Below are positions 1-9,281 of a stretch of DNA of 38,488 nt, piece after piece. The notes under the pieces were generated by a model. The model was not told the DNA's origin. It searched no databases and worked only from the letters and a program-made list of their open reading frames with translations. The stretch covers positions 1 through 38,488 of the forward strand of contig LARN01000019.1 of assembly GCA_000980495.1 (NCBI GenBank), read 5' to 3'. Numbering within the stretch: position 1 is the stretch's first letter; the number at the start of each line of letters is the position of its first letter. The translations under genes were made by a program, and so were the position numbers. This stretch comes from Acinetobacter sp. N54.MGS-139 (lineage in GTDB: Bacteria > Pseudomonadota > Gammaproteobacteria > Burkholderiales > Burkholderiaceae_F).

Positions 1-57
1 GTAATAAACGGAACCTGCCTTATTGATCAGAATCGGAGGAAGCTTCGGATTTGTCAT
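1..57 (-). CDS. 5' end of a leftward gene, truncated by the window edge
   Basis: An ATG on the minus strand (57-55) opens a frame that stays open to the window edge and gives 19 residues beginning MTNPKLPPILINKAG. A GGAG ribosome-binding sequence lies about 8 bases upstream (near 66-70), and an AT-rich promoter-like stretch follows it. The fragment is too short to assign a family. The start codon and RBS are seen directly; that this is a real gene is inferred from them. Confidence 0.45.
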   Translation of the reverse strand, partial: MTNPKLPPILINKAGSVYY

Positions 58-94
58 TGATAGATCTCCATATATAATGATCTAGTTTAGCACA

Positions 95-142
95 AAAAAT
101 CCTCGATTTCAACATTAACCTTATGTTTTATTGAGGATTTTT
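95..142. repeat. Long imperfect inverted repeat in the AT-rich leader
   Basis: AAAAATCCTCGAT (95-107) pairs with ATTGAGGATTTTT (130-142) apart from one G-T wobble, and an inner AACAT/ATGTT pair lies in the loop. Read on the minus strand, the arm ends in a T run, so it could terminate leftward transcripts. No leftward gene lies directly upstream, so an operator or a transcript-insulating role is equally possible. The 58-431 gap otherwise holds only a GC-richer segment around 261-328 that can fold (GTCGG/CCGAC outside TCGGCG/CGCCGA). Confidence 0.4.
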
Positions 143-431
143 AAAATAATGAAGATCTAGAAACGCAAAACTTCAGGTAACCAAGTTTTATTACGACAAA
201 AATTGACGTGATACTCATTAAATTAGGAATTGAAGATAGATTCTTCTTTCGACTTCTAAACGGTCGGAGGAGAAGATATCTCTGCCTTTTTAGGCTCGGC
301 GCGTGTTAAGGAGGGCCGCCGAACCGACAAAAGGTTCAAGAATAATAAGTCGGTAAGAAAGAAGTCGTAAATTTTAAGCGTCAGAAGATGATGCGAATTC
401 AGTTTCAGAGAACTGATTTCAGGAGCAGGAT

Positions 432-1124
432 ATGGCAGTCAGGTACGTTGTCGAAGATAACAGCTGGGGAGGAGAAGTTAACGTTCCTCGGAAAGAATTT
501 GGCTTTAATCGTTTGCGCTATCTCTGGGAACATTGTCCGACGGGTTTGCTTTATTTCCCGAATGCGAGTCAGGATGACGTTAATCATGATTTAGCCAGAG
601 ATATCAGGCTCAAGGTCAATGCACTTCGCTTCGGCTACATCTCTATCGACCTTAAGGACGGCGGGAAGGCCTTTTTTGTTTTCGACAGACGCATTAGACG
701 ACAAGACAACATAAGGTTGAAGGATTGGCTGGTAGCACTGGGTGCCATTGCCGATCTTCCGTATATTGTCTATGCGCCGGCTGGCCGGGACTATCATCGC
801 GTCAATTCCTGGTTCTCTTTTCCTTCCATGCGTGGGGCCATGGGCAGAAAACTCTTGGATTCCGAAGTGTTAGCCAATACGCCTATTCGAGAAAACGTCA
901 TGGCTGATACGCTGATCGGGAAGCCCGGGCTCACTGCTGAGCTGTCGGAAGTTGTAGTCAATATGGCACCGGGCTTTGTCGAACATCCTTTCTTTGCGAT
1001 ACCGTGGCGTTTGGATAAGGCGATTCACGCACCCATTGAACTGCCGTCCGGGGAAAAAAGAACGGTGGATCAGGTCATAAAACCTTACACGGAGCCGGTT
1101 CAAGTCAAGGTTAGATGGGACTAG
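432..1124 (+). CDS. Hypothetical protein, 230 aa
   Basis: Rightward gene with a good AGGAG ribosome-binding site 7 bases before the ATG. The protein is soluble in appearance: no signal peptide, no membrane segment, mixed charged and aromatic content, with a basic patch (FDRRIRRQD, around residues 84-92). I recognise no catalytic motif or family. It stands alone between a long AT-rich leader and the phosphoglycerate-mutase-like gene about 85 bases downstream. Coding status is supported by frame length, RBS and codon usage like that of its neighbours; function is unknown. Confidence 0.75.
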   Translation: MAVRYVVEDNSWGGEVNVPRKEFGFNRLRYLWEHCPTGLLYFPNASQDDVNHDLARDIRLKVNALRFGYISIDLKDGGKAFFVFDRRIRRQDNIRLKDWLVALGAIADLPYIVYAPAGRDYHRVNSWFSFPSMRGAMGRKLLDSEVLANTPIRENVMADTLIGKPGLTAELSEVVVNMAPGFVEHPFFAIPWRLDKAIHAPIELPSGEKRTVDQVIKPYTEPVQVKVRWD

Positions 1125-1209
1125 CTGGCGCCTAAAGGGATTCTGCCAATCGAGGCCGAACGTTGAAGTAACTAGAATATTCCCATAACTCAATCAACCC
1201 AAGGGAAAA

Positions 1210-2015
1210 ATGATGAAAAGACTTCTCTTGACTGCAGTTGCGGCCTCACTTCTCTCTTCCGCTTTTTTGATCTCTGTTCCTGCTGCTCAGACAGAAGAAG
1301 CGGCTTATAAACTGGTACTCCTCAGGCACGGCGAGAGCCAGTGGAATCTTGAAAAACGTTTCACCGGATGGTCGGACGTTGACCTTACGGATAAAGGTCG
1401 AGCCGGAGCCGTTAAGGCAGGCGAGATTATGAAAGGAGCCGGCGTCAATTTCGATGAAGTTCATACTTCTAAGCTGAACCGTGCTATTGAAACTGCTCAG
1501 CTGGCCCAAAAAGGCATGTCTGCTCAATGGCTTCCGCTTCAAAAATACTGGCGCCTGAATGAACGTTGCTATGGTGATCTCGAAGGCAAGAAACGTGAAG
1601 ATGTTGCCAAAGAGGTCGATGACGATCAGGTAAAATCTGGAGAAGAAGCTTTGATGTTCCGCCGCCTCCCTTAGCCGTGACAGATGCTCGCTCACCGGTC
1701 AAGGATCCTCGTTATGCAGATCTGGATCCTCGCATCATACCGGCCTCTGAAAGCCTTAAAGATGTCATTGCACGAGTCGGTCCATATTGGACGGATCAGC
1801 TTCGTCCGGCAATTAAATCCGGTAAGACAGTTTTAGTGGTCGGACACAGCACCAACCTCAGAGCCTTGTCCGCTTGGATTGAACCGAATTTGGACCCTAA
1901 AGCGCTTCAGAAGTTAGAAATCAAAAATACCAAACCGATTCTCTACGAGTTCGATAAAGATATGAATGTAATCGGTAGAAAGGTATTAGAGCCGACTACA
2001 GAGAACAAAGAATAA
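1210..2015 (+). pseudogene. Exported 2,3-bisphosphoglycerate-dependent phosphoglycerate mutase-like protein, frameshifted
   Basis: Two frames together make one histidine-phosphatase protein. The first carries an obvious Sec signal peptide (MMKRLLLTAVAASLLSSAF, then an Ala-rich cleavage region), the phosphohistidine motif LLRHGESQWN, and FTGWSDVDLTDKG, AIETAQLA and LNERCYGDLEGK, all typical of dPGM (GpmA). It stops at 1672-1674. Reading one base back at the A run 1632-1635 restores WRRSFDVPPPPLAVTDARSP and then the second catalytic region VGHSTNLRAL up to the stop at 2015. The repaired product would be about 268 aa, the GpmA length plus a signal peptide. A glycolytic mutase would be cytoplasmic, so export suggests a different phosphatase role. 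The shift may be a sequence error, a real lesion or, less likely, recoding. Confidence 0.8.
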
Positions 2016-2070
2016 GACAAGAGCTAAAACTCTTGATTCATCACGGATCAAGGATCTGACAAAAACAAAA

Positions 2071-2092
2071 CGCCCGTCATTTCTGACGGGCG
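2071..2092 (-). terminator. Rho-independent terminator of the flavoprotein gene
   Basis: CGCCCGTCA and TGACGGGCG form a 9-bp stem with a TTTC loop. On the minus strand the stem is followed by TTTTGTTTTTG, a good U tract, so it ends the leftward reductase gene. The rightward side has only a weak tract. Confidence 0.85.
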
Positions 2093-2117
2093 CTGCAGTT
2101 TTAGTAACTACTCAGAA

Positions 2118-3578
2118 TTACTTAGCTTCGTGAGCGAGCTTTTCAGCTGTCTGCGGAGGTGTAGCACGCGGGATGATAACGCCTGTGGGGTTCTCAGCAG
2201 CGTTGCGGCCGGCGATACGACCGAATGTCACGATGTCAGCCATAGCGTTTCCGCCGAGACGGTTGCCGCCGTGGACACCGCCGGTAACTTCACCAGCAGC
2301 GAAGAGACCCGGGATAACGTTGCCCTGGTGGTCCAGAACCTGAGCTTCAGTGTTGATTCTCAGACCGCCCATTGTGTGGTGGACAGCCGGAGTAACCATA
2401 ACTGCGTAGTAAGGAGCTTCGGTCAGAGGACGCGGCATATCGGCACGGCCGAACTGAGCGTCTTTCTTGTCAGCCTGGAACTTGGCGTAGTCAGCCAGAG
2501 TGGCTTTCAGGTTGTCAGCGTTGATGCCGAGTTTCTGAGCGAGTTCTTCAGGTGTCTTGCCTTCAGTAACGAGACCCTTCTTGATGTATGTTTCGATGGC
2601 TTTCAGGCTCTTGCGAACGCTGTTATCGAAGAAGAGGTAGCCGACTTTGTCAGTCTGCTTCAGTTCGGCAGCAGAAACGACGTCACGAGTCTGGAGTTCG
2701 TTGATGAAGCGTTTGCCTTCTTTGTTGACGAGGATAGCGCCGTTGCCGCGAACAGCTTCAGTGATCATTTCGCCGTTGCCGGGGACAACTGTCGGGTGAG
2801 TCTGAATCTGTTTCATGTCAACAGTAGCAGCACCGACCTTTTCAGCCATGATGATACCGTCACCGGTTGCGCCGGGCTGGTTAGTTGTAGCAAAGCCTTT
2901 CAGTTTCGGATCGATCTTAGCGACCATGGCCTGGTTGGCAGAGAAACCGCCGGAAGCGATAACAACAGCTTTAGCGTGGACGATCTGAGCAGGTTTCTTG
3001 CCCTGTTTGAACTGAACGCCGACAACCTTGCCGTCTTTAACGATCAGCTTCTGAGCGTCAGCCATCGTACGGATGTCGATGTTGCGGTCTTTGGAAGCCT
3101 TGTAGAGAGTTCTAACAACTTCAGCACCGACGAAGCCGCCGCCTGTCGGACGGTGGGCGCGTTTCTGGGAAGCACCGGCCATCATGCCGACGTCGTTCAG
3201 GTCACCGCCGAGGTCGTTAATGAAGTCGACAGAATACTTGGCGTTGTCAGTGAGTTTGTGGTCAAGGTCGGGGTTGTTGAGATAGTGGCCGCCCTTGATC
3301 GTGTCGTTGAAGTGAGACTCGATGGAATCTTTGATTCCGAGTTTAGCCTGGGGCTTTGTTTCGGCTGCGTTCAGGCCGCCGGCTGCACGGTTTGTGTTGC
3401 CGCCGACCATAGCCATTTTTTCAAGAACGATAACTTTTTTGCCGAGGTCATGGGCTGTAACAGCAGCAGAGAGGCCTGCACCGCCGGAGCCGATAATGAC
3501 GACGTCGGCTTGTTCAGCTGCAACTGCAGGCATTGCAAAAGCAGCGGAGACTAAAGAGGCCAAAAGAATTTTTTGCAT
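2118..3578 (-). CDS. Periplasmic FAD fumarate-reductase-like flavoprotein (flavocytochrome c family, no heme domain)
   Basis: 486 aa with a Sec signal peptide (cut expected after AVA near residue 20), then the FAD dinucleotide motif VVIIGSGGAG (about 27-35) and the second FAD motif LVEK-like IVLEKMAMVGGNT. Active-site landmarks of soluble fumarate reductases (Shewanella FccA type) are present: QTHP, TEAVRGNG, the RFINELQTRD arginine, HHTMGG and GNRLGGN. The N-terminal tetraheme domain of FccA and an FMN-binding domain are both missing, so electrons must come from a separate cytochrome or flavoprotein. Relatives reduce fumarate, urocanate, methacrylate or other unsaturated acids; the substrate cannot be read from sequence. 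AGGAGA precedes the ATG. It ends at a strong terminator. Confidence 0.9.
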   Translation of the reverse strand: MQKILLASLVSAAFAMPAVAAEQADVVIIGSGGAGLSAAVTAHDLGKKVIVLEKMAMVGGNTNRAAGGLNAAETKPQAKLGIKDSIESHFNDTIKGGHYLNNPDLDHKLTDNAKYSVDFINDLGGDLNDVGMMAGASQKRAHRPTGGGFVGAEVVRTLYKASKDRNIDIRTMADAQKLIVKDGKVVGVQFKQGKKPAQIVHAKAVVIASGGFSANQAMVAKIDPKLKGFATTNQPGATGDGIIMAEKVGAATVDMKQIQTHPTVVPGNGEMITEAVRGNGAILVNKEGKRFINELQTRDVVSAAELKQTDKVGYLFFDNSVRKSLKAIETYIKKGLVTEGKTPEELAQKLGINADNLKATLADYAKFQADKKDAQFGRADMPRPLTEAPYYAVMVTPAVHHTMGGLRINTEAQVLDHQGNVIPGLFAAGEVTGGVHGGNRLGGNAMADIVTFGRIAGRNAAENPTGVIIPRATPPQTAEKLAHEAK

Positions 3579-3791
3579 TCGATTCTCCTAAATGAGTCAA
3601 GTAATTGTCAAACAAGGGGAGATTTTACGATAAGTTGCATTTTTTTGATAGGGTCATCCCTTAATCCAAAATACCGAGTTAGCAGGTTAGTTTTAATACT
3701 GTTTTATCAATAAGTTGGAGGGGAGTCTGTTACAAATGTTCAATCCATCCTCCCTCATATTGGGATTTAAGGATAACCCTAAATCTATCGC

Positions 3792-4412
3792 TTATTTAGG
3801 TTTTCCAAAAACGACTTCTTCTATTTGTTCTGTAGAAGAGCCCGAGAAAATAGGAATATATTTCCCCGCCTTATTTTTGTAGACACCGAGCGGAACAGAT
3901 GTCACTCCGGACCAGCGGGCGATTTTTGCATTGGTCCAAACTTCATCTCTATATTTTTGATCGACAGGAATGCCTTCCGGATTTAACCCTCTGAATCCGG
4001 CGTCTTTGAAGTAGAGTTCGTGTTCTCCGTATTTTTCCCAAGGGTTAGATGAGGAGAGAATCAGGGCCGCCTGAGAAATGCTGAGATCTCTTAGAACGGG
4101 GACCAGATACCAGACAAAGTTAACCTTGTCGGTGAGCGGCATCGTTGCATTCCAAAGACGTGAGCACCAAGGACATTGCGTATCAGAAACGATGACAACG
4201 GAGGGAAGATCGGAAGATGCTTTGGGATTTTTAATACCAAATCCGTTTGCAAGCATAGACTCGTATAAATGATCGAGCTGGGTTCCGGCTCGAAGACGCG
4301 GATACTCGGCCGAACTCGGAACGGTTTCGGGACGAATGCCGACTTTATCGGCTGCAAAGGCAGCTCCTGCAGAGAACGCGGCAGACACTGCTAACAATGT
4401 TCTTCTCAACAT
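3792..4412 (-). CDS. Periplasmic thiol:disulfide interchange protein, DsbC/DsbG-like
   Basis: 206 aa from the chosen ATG at 4412, which has GGAGAGGAAG upstream; a longer in-frame version exists but would put a charged tail before the signal peptide. Sec signal: MLRRTLLAVSAAFSAGAAFA. The thioredoxin-fold active site is CPWC (residues 80-83) in the setting VSDTQCPWCSRLW, and the cis-proline loop is SVPLG near residue 175. The N-terminal dimerisation domain of DsbC is short here. Likely role is disulfide isomerisation or reduction in the periplasm, possibly serving exported cytochromes or the adjacent flavoprotein, though no link is shown. The gap to the flavoprotein gene (about 210 bases) suggests a separate promoter for the latter. 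Confidence 0.82.
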   Translation of the reverse strand: MLRRTLLAVSAAFSAGAAFAADKVGIRPETVPSSAEYPRLRAGTQLDHLYESMLANGFGIKNPKASSDLPSVVIVSDTQCPWCSRLWNATMPLTDKVNFVWYLVPVLRDLSISQAALILSSSNPWEKYGEHELYFKDAGFRGLNPEGIPVDQKYRDEVWTNAKIARWSGVTSVPLGVYKNKAGKYIPIFSGSSTEQIEEVVFGKPK

Positions 4413-4509
4413 CTTCCTCTCCGGTTGTTTTGTTGATGTCTTTTTAGTGTATCGCCTGGAGGCGCCGGATAGACTCATCAATTCAAAAAAGAAGCAGGAC
4501 GCACAAACA

Positions 4510-4541
4510 AAAACACCGGCCAGGACACGGACCGGTGTTTT
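4510..4541 (-). terminator. Terminator-like hairpin at left edge of a gene-free segment
   Basis: AAAACACCGG and CCGGTGTTTT form a 10-bp stem around a 12-base loop. On the minus strand the stem runs into TTTTTGTTTG. No protein gene ends just upstream on the minus strand, so the transcript it ends may be non-coding. Confidence 0.7.
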
Positions 4542-4763
4542 GATGCATTGAGCAGGAGAACATCATGCTCGGAAAACCGTTGCCAGCTTTCCCCAAAAAG
4601 CTTCTTTCGAACATCTGTAAGGTTTTGTGGAGCACCCCAATTACTCCAACCCCACACAGAGGGTTTCGGTTTCCTGAATCTGAATAACCAAGATTGCTTG
4701 TGCAATATCGCGGTGGTGGCGCAATCAGTTCGTTCAGAACAGAAACAAGTATACATAAAAATT
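4542..4763 (-). ncRNA. Candidate small RNA between two terminators (uncertain)
   Basis: The 498-base stretch between the DsbG-like gene and merR has no convincing ORF; those present run through the flanking hairpins and resemble nothing. On the minus strand a TATACT box (4747-4752) could start a transcript near 4740 that ends at the hairpin at 4510-4541. Inside are several possible stems (TGGAG/CTCCA, GGAAA/TTTCC, GAGCA/TGCTC). I could not match it to 6S, tmRNA, RNase P, SRP RNA or a riboswitch. It may equally be a decayed gene. Confidence 0.25.
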
Positions 4764-4807
4764 TCTCGTTATTTAATATTGGAATAACGAGATTTATTTT
4801 TTTAATT
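4764..4807 (+). terminator. Hairpin with long T tract, possibly bidirectional
   Basis: TCTCGTTATT (4764-4773) pairs with AATAACGAGA (4783-4792) and is followed by TTTATTTTTTT on the plus strand. The minus strand also gives an AAATTTTT tract. No rightward protein gene precedes it. Confidence 0.65.
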
Positions 4808-4910
4808 AGAGGCGGAAAAAAGCGTCAAGAGAGGCAGGTGAAGTTCCGTTCAAACCTATAAGGTCGGTAGAATGCAGGGATAAGAAGTGCACTTTAGGAA
4901 AAATAAAATC

Positions 4911-5378
4911 ATGAGCTACACCATCGGAGAACTTGCTAAGAAATTCAATATTGCGCCCTCTGCACTTCGTTATTACGAAAAGGAAGGGCTCATCCCCGGC
5001 GTGAAAAGAAAAGCTTCGGGTGCACGCGAATTTGAAGCAAAAGACTGCGAAGTCCTGCTTCTGATCGATTGCCTTAAACAAAGCGGGATGTCTATTAAAG
5101 AGATATCTCACTTTATTGAACTCCTTCACGCCGGAGAAAGGACTCTGGAAGATCGCGCTGATATCCTGAGCGACCTAGAAGTCAAGTTCAAAGAGGAACT
5201 TAAGCGGCAGAAGCAAACGTTAAAGCGCCTTCAGTATGAAAACTGGGTCTACCGACAGGCTGTCCGTCTGGGAAGTATCGAAGCGGTTGAAGAGCTGCCG
5301 TCGGCTTCAATGCCCAAGAAACTGCGCAAGATAAAAAAGAAAATCGATCGAATCTGCCGTCCTGAAGAAACGTTCTAA
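4911..5378 (+). CDS. MerR-family transcriptional regulator
   Basis: 155 aa from the ATG at 4911, which places the standard MerR start (MSYTIGELAKKFNI) at the N-terminus and has AGGA about 11 bases upstream; an ATG eight codons earlier is less likely. Residues 3-70 hold the winged helix-turn-helix (IGELAKKFNIAPSALRYYEK, then the second helical part CEVLLLIDCLKQSGMSIKEI). Residues 85-120 form the dimerisation coiled coil. The C-terminal part is basic and has no obvious metal-binding cysteines, so an organic effector is more likely than a metal. It lies 19 bases before a dehydrogenase gene on the same strand and probably controls it. Confidence 0.88.
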   Translation: MSYTIGELAKKFNIAPSALRYYEKEGLIPGVKRKASGAREFEAKDCEVLLLIDCLKQSGMSIKEISHFIELLHAGERTLEDRADILSDLEVKFKEELKRQKQTLKRLQYENWVYRQAVRLGSIEAVEELPSASMPKKLRKIKKKIDRICRPEETF

Positions 5379-5397
5379 TTATTAATTCGAGGCTTAA

Positions 5398-6363
5398 ATG
5401 AAAGTCGTCGTTACAACAAAAGATTTTTGCGAAGAAGCGAAGCGCTATTTAGAGTCTGAAGGCTTTGAAGTTGCGCTGCGCAACAGGCTGGGTATCGGCG
5501 CCGGGGCGCCTGACGACATTCTGTACCCCGTGGTAGAAGACGCTGATGCAATAATCGCCGGAACAGAAACCTATCGTCCCGAGCTTCTCGCCCGCTTAAG
5601 GAACCTCAAGCTTATTTGCCGCAACGGCATCGGCTACGACGCGATCAACCTTGATGCACTTCGCAAAGAAGGCATCGGGCTGACAAGAACCAAAGGCTTT
5701 GTTGAAGGCGCGGTTGCCGAGCAGGTGATGGCTTATATCCTCTATTTTGCGCGGCGCGTTGATCTGCAAAGTGCAGACATGCATGATCACTGCTGGAACA
5801 GCCGCTTAATGCCAGGCGCTAAGAATCACACATTAGGGCTTGTCGGATTTGGCGGAATCGGAACAGAAGTGGCAAAACGCGCGGTGCCTTTCGGGATGAA
5901 AGTAATTTATTTCTGTCGTCATCCGAATCCGGCTGATGATGCGGCTTACGGCGTGCAAAGCGTTTCGATGGAAGAGCTCCTCAAAGAAAGCGATTACGTT
6001 GTCGCTGCGGTTCCGCTTACGGATCAGACGTTCCATCTTTTTAACGAGGAACGCATTGCTCAGATGAAGGCCGGTTCGGTTCTGATCAATATTGCCAGAG
6101 GACCGGTAGTCGACGAAGAGGCGCTTGCTCAAGCGTTGGCCTCCGGACACCTGGGCGGCTGCGCGGTAGATGTTTTTCCAAAAGAGCCGTGCACGAATTC
6201 GGTGCTGACTCGATATGCGAACGCGCTGCTGACGCCTCACTCTGCGACCTCAACTGCAGAAAACAGCAAGGCAACCAATTTTGCGGCGGCCAACAACCTC
6301 GTTAATTATCTGAAAAAAGATATTGACGCCAAATATGTCGTAGTCCAGGGCACCCGCTACTAA
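5398..6363 (+). CDS. D-isomer-specific 2-hydroxyacid dehydrogenase (phosphoglycerate dehydrogenase-like)
   Basis: 321 aa, NAD-dependent oxidoreductase of the SerA/LdhA family. The Rossmann motif is GLVGFGGIGTEVAK (about 147-160). Catalytic landmarks are the arginine of LINIARGPVVDEEAL, the acidic DVFPKEP segment and the histidine of LTPHSAT. The N-terminal substrate-domain motif is LKLICRNGIGYDAINLDAL. There is no C-terminal ACT domain, so it is not a serine-feedback-regulated SerA. Substrate specificity among glycerate, lactate or other 2-hydroxyacids cannot be told. It is translated from the merR-linked operon and ends at a strong terminator. Confidence 0.9.
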   Translation: MKVVVTTKDFCEEAKRYLESEGFEVALRNRLGIGAGAPDDILYPVVEDADAIIAGTETYRPELLARLRNLKLICRNGIGYDAINLDALRKEGIGLTRTKGFVEGAVAEQVMAYILYFARRVDLQSADMHDHCWNSRLMPGAKNHTLGLVGFGGIGTEVAKRAVPFGMKVIYFCRHPNPADDAAYGVQSVSMEELLKESDYVVAAVPLTDQTFHLFNEERIAQMKAGSVLINIARGPVVDEEALAQALASGHLGGCAVDVFPKEPCTNSVLTRYANALLTPHSATSTAENSKATNFAAANNLVNYLKKDIDAKYVVVQGTRY

Positions 6364-6381
6364 TCGGTTATCCAAAAACAG

Positions 6382-6416
6382 AAAACCTCGGAAGGCTGAA
6401 AATCTTCCGAGGTTTT
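6382..6416. terminator. Shared bidirectional terminator
   Basis: AAAACCTCGGAAG and CTTCCGAGGTTTT make a 13-bp stem with a 9-base loop, with A/T tracts on both sides. It sits between the converging dehydrogenase and RibD-like genes and can serve both. Confidence 0.88.
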
Positions 6417-6448
6417 ATTTAGTGTTAATCGCTTAACTTTGAGGCCGA

Positions 6449-7156
6449 TTAGCGATGAATGTTATAGCGCAGCCAAACGTAGCCGGAACCGATGGTTTCG
6501 CAATCGATTAATTCCAGATGATTCTTCTTGAGCGGCTCAACGACGCCCTGGCATTCGATGACGGAAGGATGATCGGATTCACCGTCAAGGCCCGGGTAAA
6601 CAATCATGCTCAGTTCATCAACCAAGCCCATCTGAAGGAAGTTGCCGCAGGTAATGGCGCCGCCTTCGAGGAGCATGTGTTTTACATTGAAATCGTGTTC
6701 GAGGTGTTTGAGGGCACTCTGTGTTTCTTCAAGTTTGGAACCGGGAGTGCGCATGATGTAGGAAACGCCGATTTCTTCCAGTTCTTTCTGATAAGCACGA
6801 GTGACGTGACTTCCGAGAACGGCAACGATATGTTCGCCGCTGGGAAGTGTCGGAGATTTGTAGTGGAGGCGGCCTTGGATATCGAATACGACGGCAAGCG
6901 GCCTGCCTTCGCGTTTACCGATGAACGTATTCGTCTGCATGGTCTTGTGGCCTTCCATCGGTTCTTTTTCTTCTACGACATCAGCGCCGTACTCGGCCAT
7001 GGTTTTGCGTCCGACGATCCAGCCGTCTGCGGACAATTTTGCATCAGCGGCTTCATAAACCTCTGTGACACTGGAGGAAGCGTTGTAGAGAGGACTCCAG
7101 TATTTCGGAAGCAGGCGACCGTCAACGGACATGATCATATGGCAGGTAATTTTCAT
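6449..7156 (-). CDS. RibD C-terminal / dihydrofolate-reductase-fold family reductase
   Basis: 235 aa from the ATG at 7156, preceded by AGGAGA; upstream in-frame codons give an arginine-rich tail without homology and are excluded. The protein starts KITCHMIMSVDGRL, the usual beginning of the RibD_C family, has WIVGRKTMAEYG in the pyridine-nucleotide region and ends with the family hallmark LLEGGAITCGNFLQMGLVDEL. Family members reduce a pyrimidine or pterin-like ring with NADPH. It has no deaminase domain, so it is not a complete RibD; the natural substrate is unknown. It is monocistronic and converges on the dehydrogenase gene. Confidence 0.85.
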   Translation of the reverse strand: MKITCHMIMSVDGRLLPKYWSPLYNASSSVTEVYEAADAKLSADGWIVGRKTMAEYGADVVEEKEPMEGHKTMQTNTFIGKREGRPLAVVFDIQGRLHYKSPTLPSGEHIVAVLGSHVTRAYQKELEEIGVSYIMRTPGSKLEETQSALKHLEHDFNVKHMLLEGGAITCGNFLQMGLVDELSMIVYPGLDGESDHPSVIECQGVVEPLKKNHLELIDCETIGSGYVWLRYNIHR

Positions 7157-7323
7157 TTTGCGTCTCCTTTTTGACGTGGTGGAGAGGGCGAGAGCCGAAG
7201 GGAAGTGCGGTGGGATGCGGCGGCCCCGCGCCCGTATTCTAAGTATGCTCCAAGTTGGAGCATAAGTGAAGAGGAAAAACCGCAGGCCAAAGCCCCGACT
7301 CACGCAAGGGGTTAGGCCTGTTG

Positions 7324-7340
7324 TGCACTGAAATGGTGCT
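7324..7340 (+). promoter_or_regulatory. NtrC-binding-site-like palindrome
   Basis: TGCACTGAAATGGTGCT is a near match to the NtrC consensus TGCACC-N5-GGTGCA. It lies about 63 bases upstream of the sigma-54 -24 element, a usual place for an NtrC enhancer site. The motif is seen directly; binding is inferred. Confidence 0.72.
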
Positions 7341-7401
7341 TGGTTAGGGAAGGGTTTTCTTTTCTGACAGTAAGAATCTTTGGGGCTTAAGGACTAGAAA
7401 G

Positions 7402-7417
7402 TTGGCACAGATTATGC
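7402..7417 (+). promoter_or_regulatory. Sigma-54 (RpoN) promoter of glnK-amtB
   Basis: TTGGCACAGATTATGC has the -24 GG (7404-7405) and -12 GC (7416-7417) separated by exactly 10 bases and matches TGGCAC-N5-TTGC with one mismatch. Together with the upstream NtrC-like site it predicts induction under nitrogen limitation. Transcription would start near 7429, about 40 bases before glnK. Confidence 0.82.
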
Positions 7418-7458
7418 GTGGTGATGGTTAGATCCCACGAGATCGTACAACAAACTAA

Positions 7459-9068
<1,610 letters not shown>

Positions 9069-9095
9069 CTTTCCACCTAATTCTTCAAAACAATT

Positions 9096-9113
9096 GAGGG
9101 TCTTCGGACCCTC
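9096..9113 (+). terminator. Terminator of glnK-amtB
   Basis: GAGGGTC and GACCCTC form a 7-bp stem closed by a TTCG tetraloop, followed by a T-rich tail (TCTGTGTATTTATT). Confidence 0.78.
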
Positions 9114-9281
9114 TCTGTGTATTTATTCGGATTTTTGAGCAGATGAGGTATCAATGAGATGGGTCTAAAGCCTGTTGGAGCAAAAACGATCGGCCCGGAG
9201 TAAAGTTCGGACTGGTTTCTTGATATCGGAGCTCGCATTTCTCTAAGCTAAATCGGCATAATTTAGCCGTTCAAAAATAAA

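Noticed and set aside
1632..1638. Programmed -1 frameshift in the gpmA-like gene
   Set aside because: No X-XXY-YYZ slippery heptamer and no obvious downstream pseudoknot; GpmA genes are not known to use recoding. Sequence error or mutation is simpler.
2130..3554. 474-codon open frame antisense to the flavoprotein gene
   Set aside because: Mirror frame of a well-supported gene; serine/valine/aspartate-rich, no family motif, no RBS.
3592..3791. FNR box upstream of the flavoprotein gene
   Set aside because: TTGAT-like half-sites occur (near 3646) but the second half does not fit the TTGAT-N4-ATCAA spacing.
4478..4756. 92-codon minus-strand frame in the gene-free segment
   Set aside because: It runs straight through the hairpin at 4510-4541, has no RBS and no similarity I can recognise.
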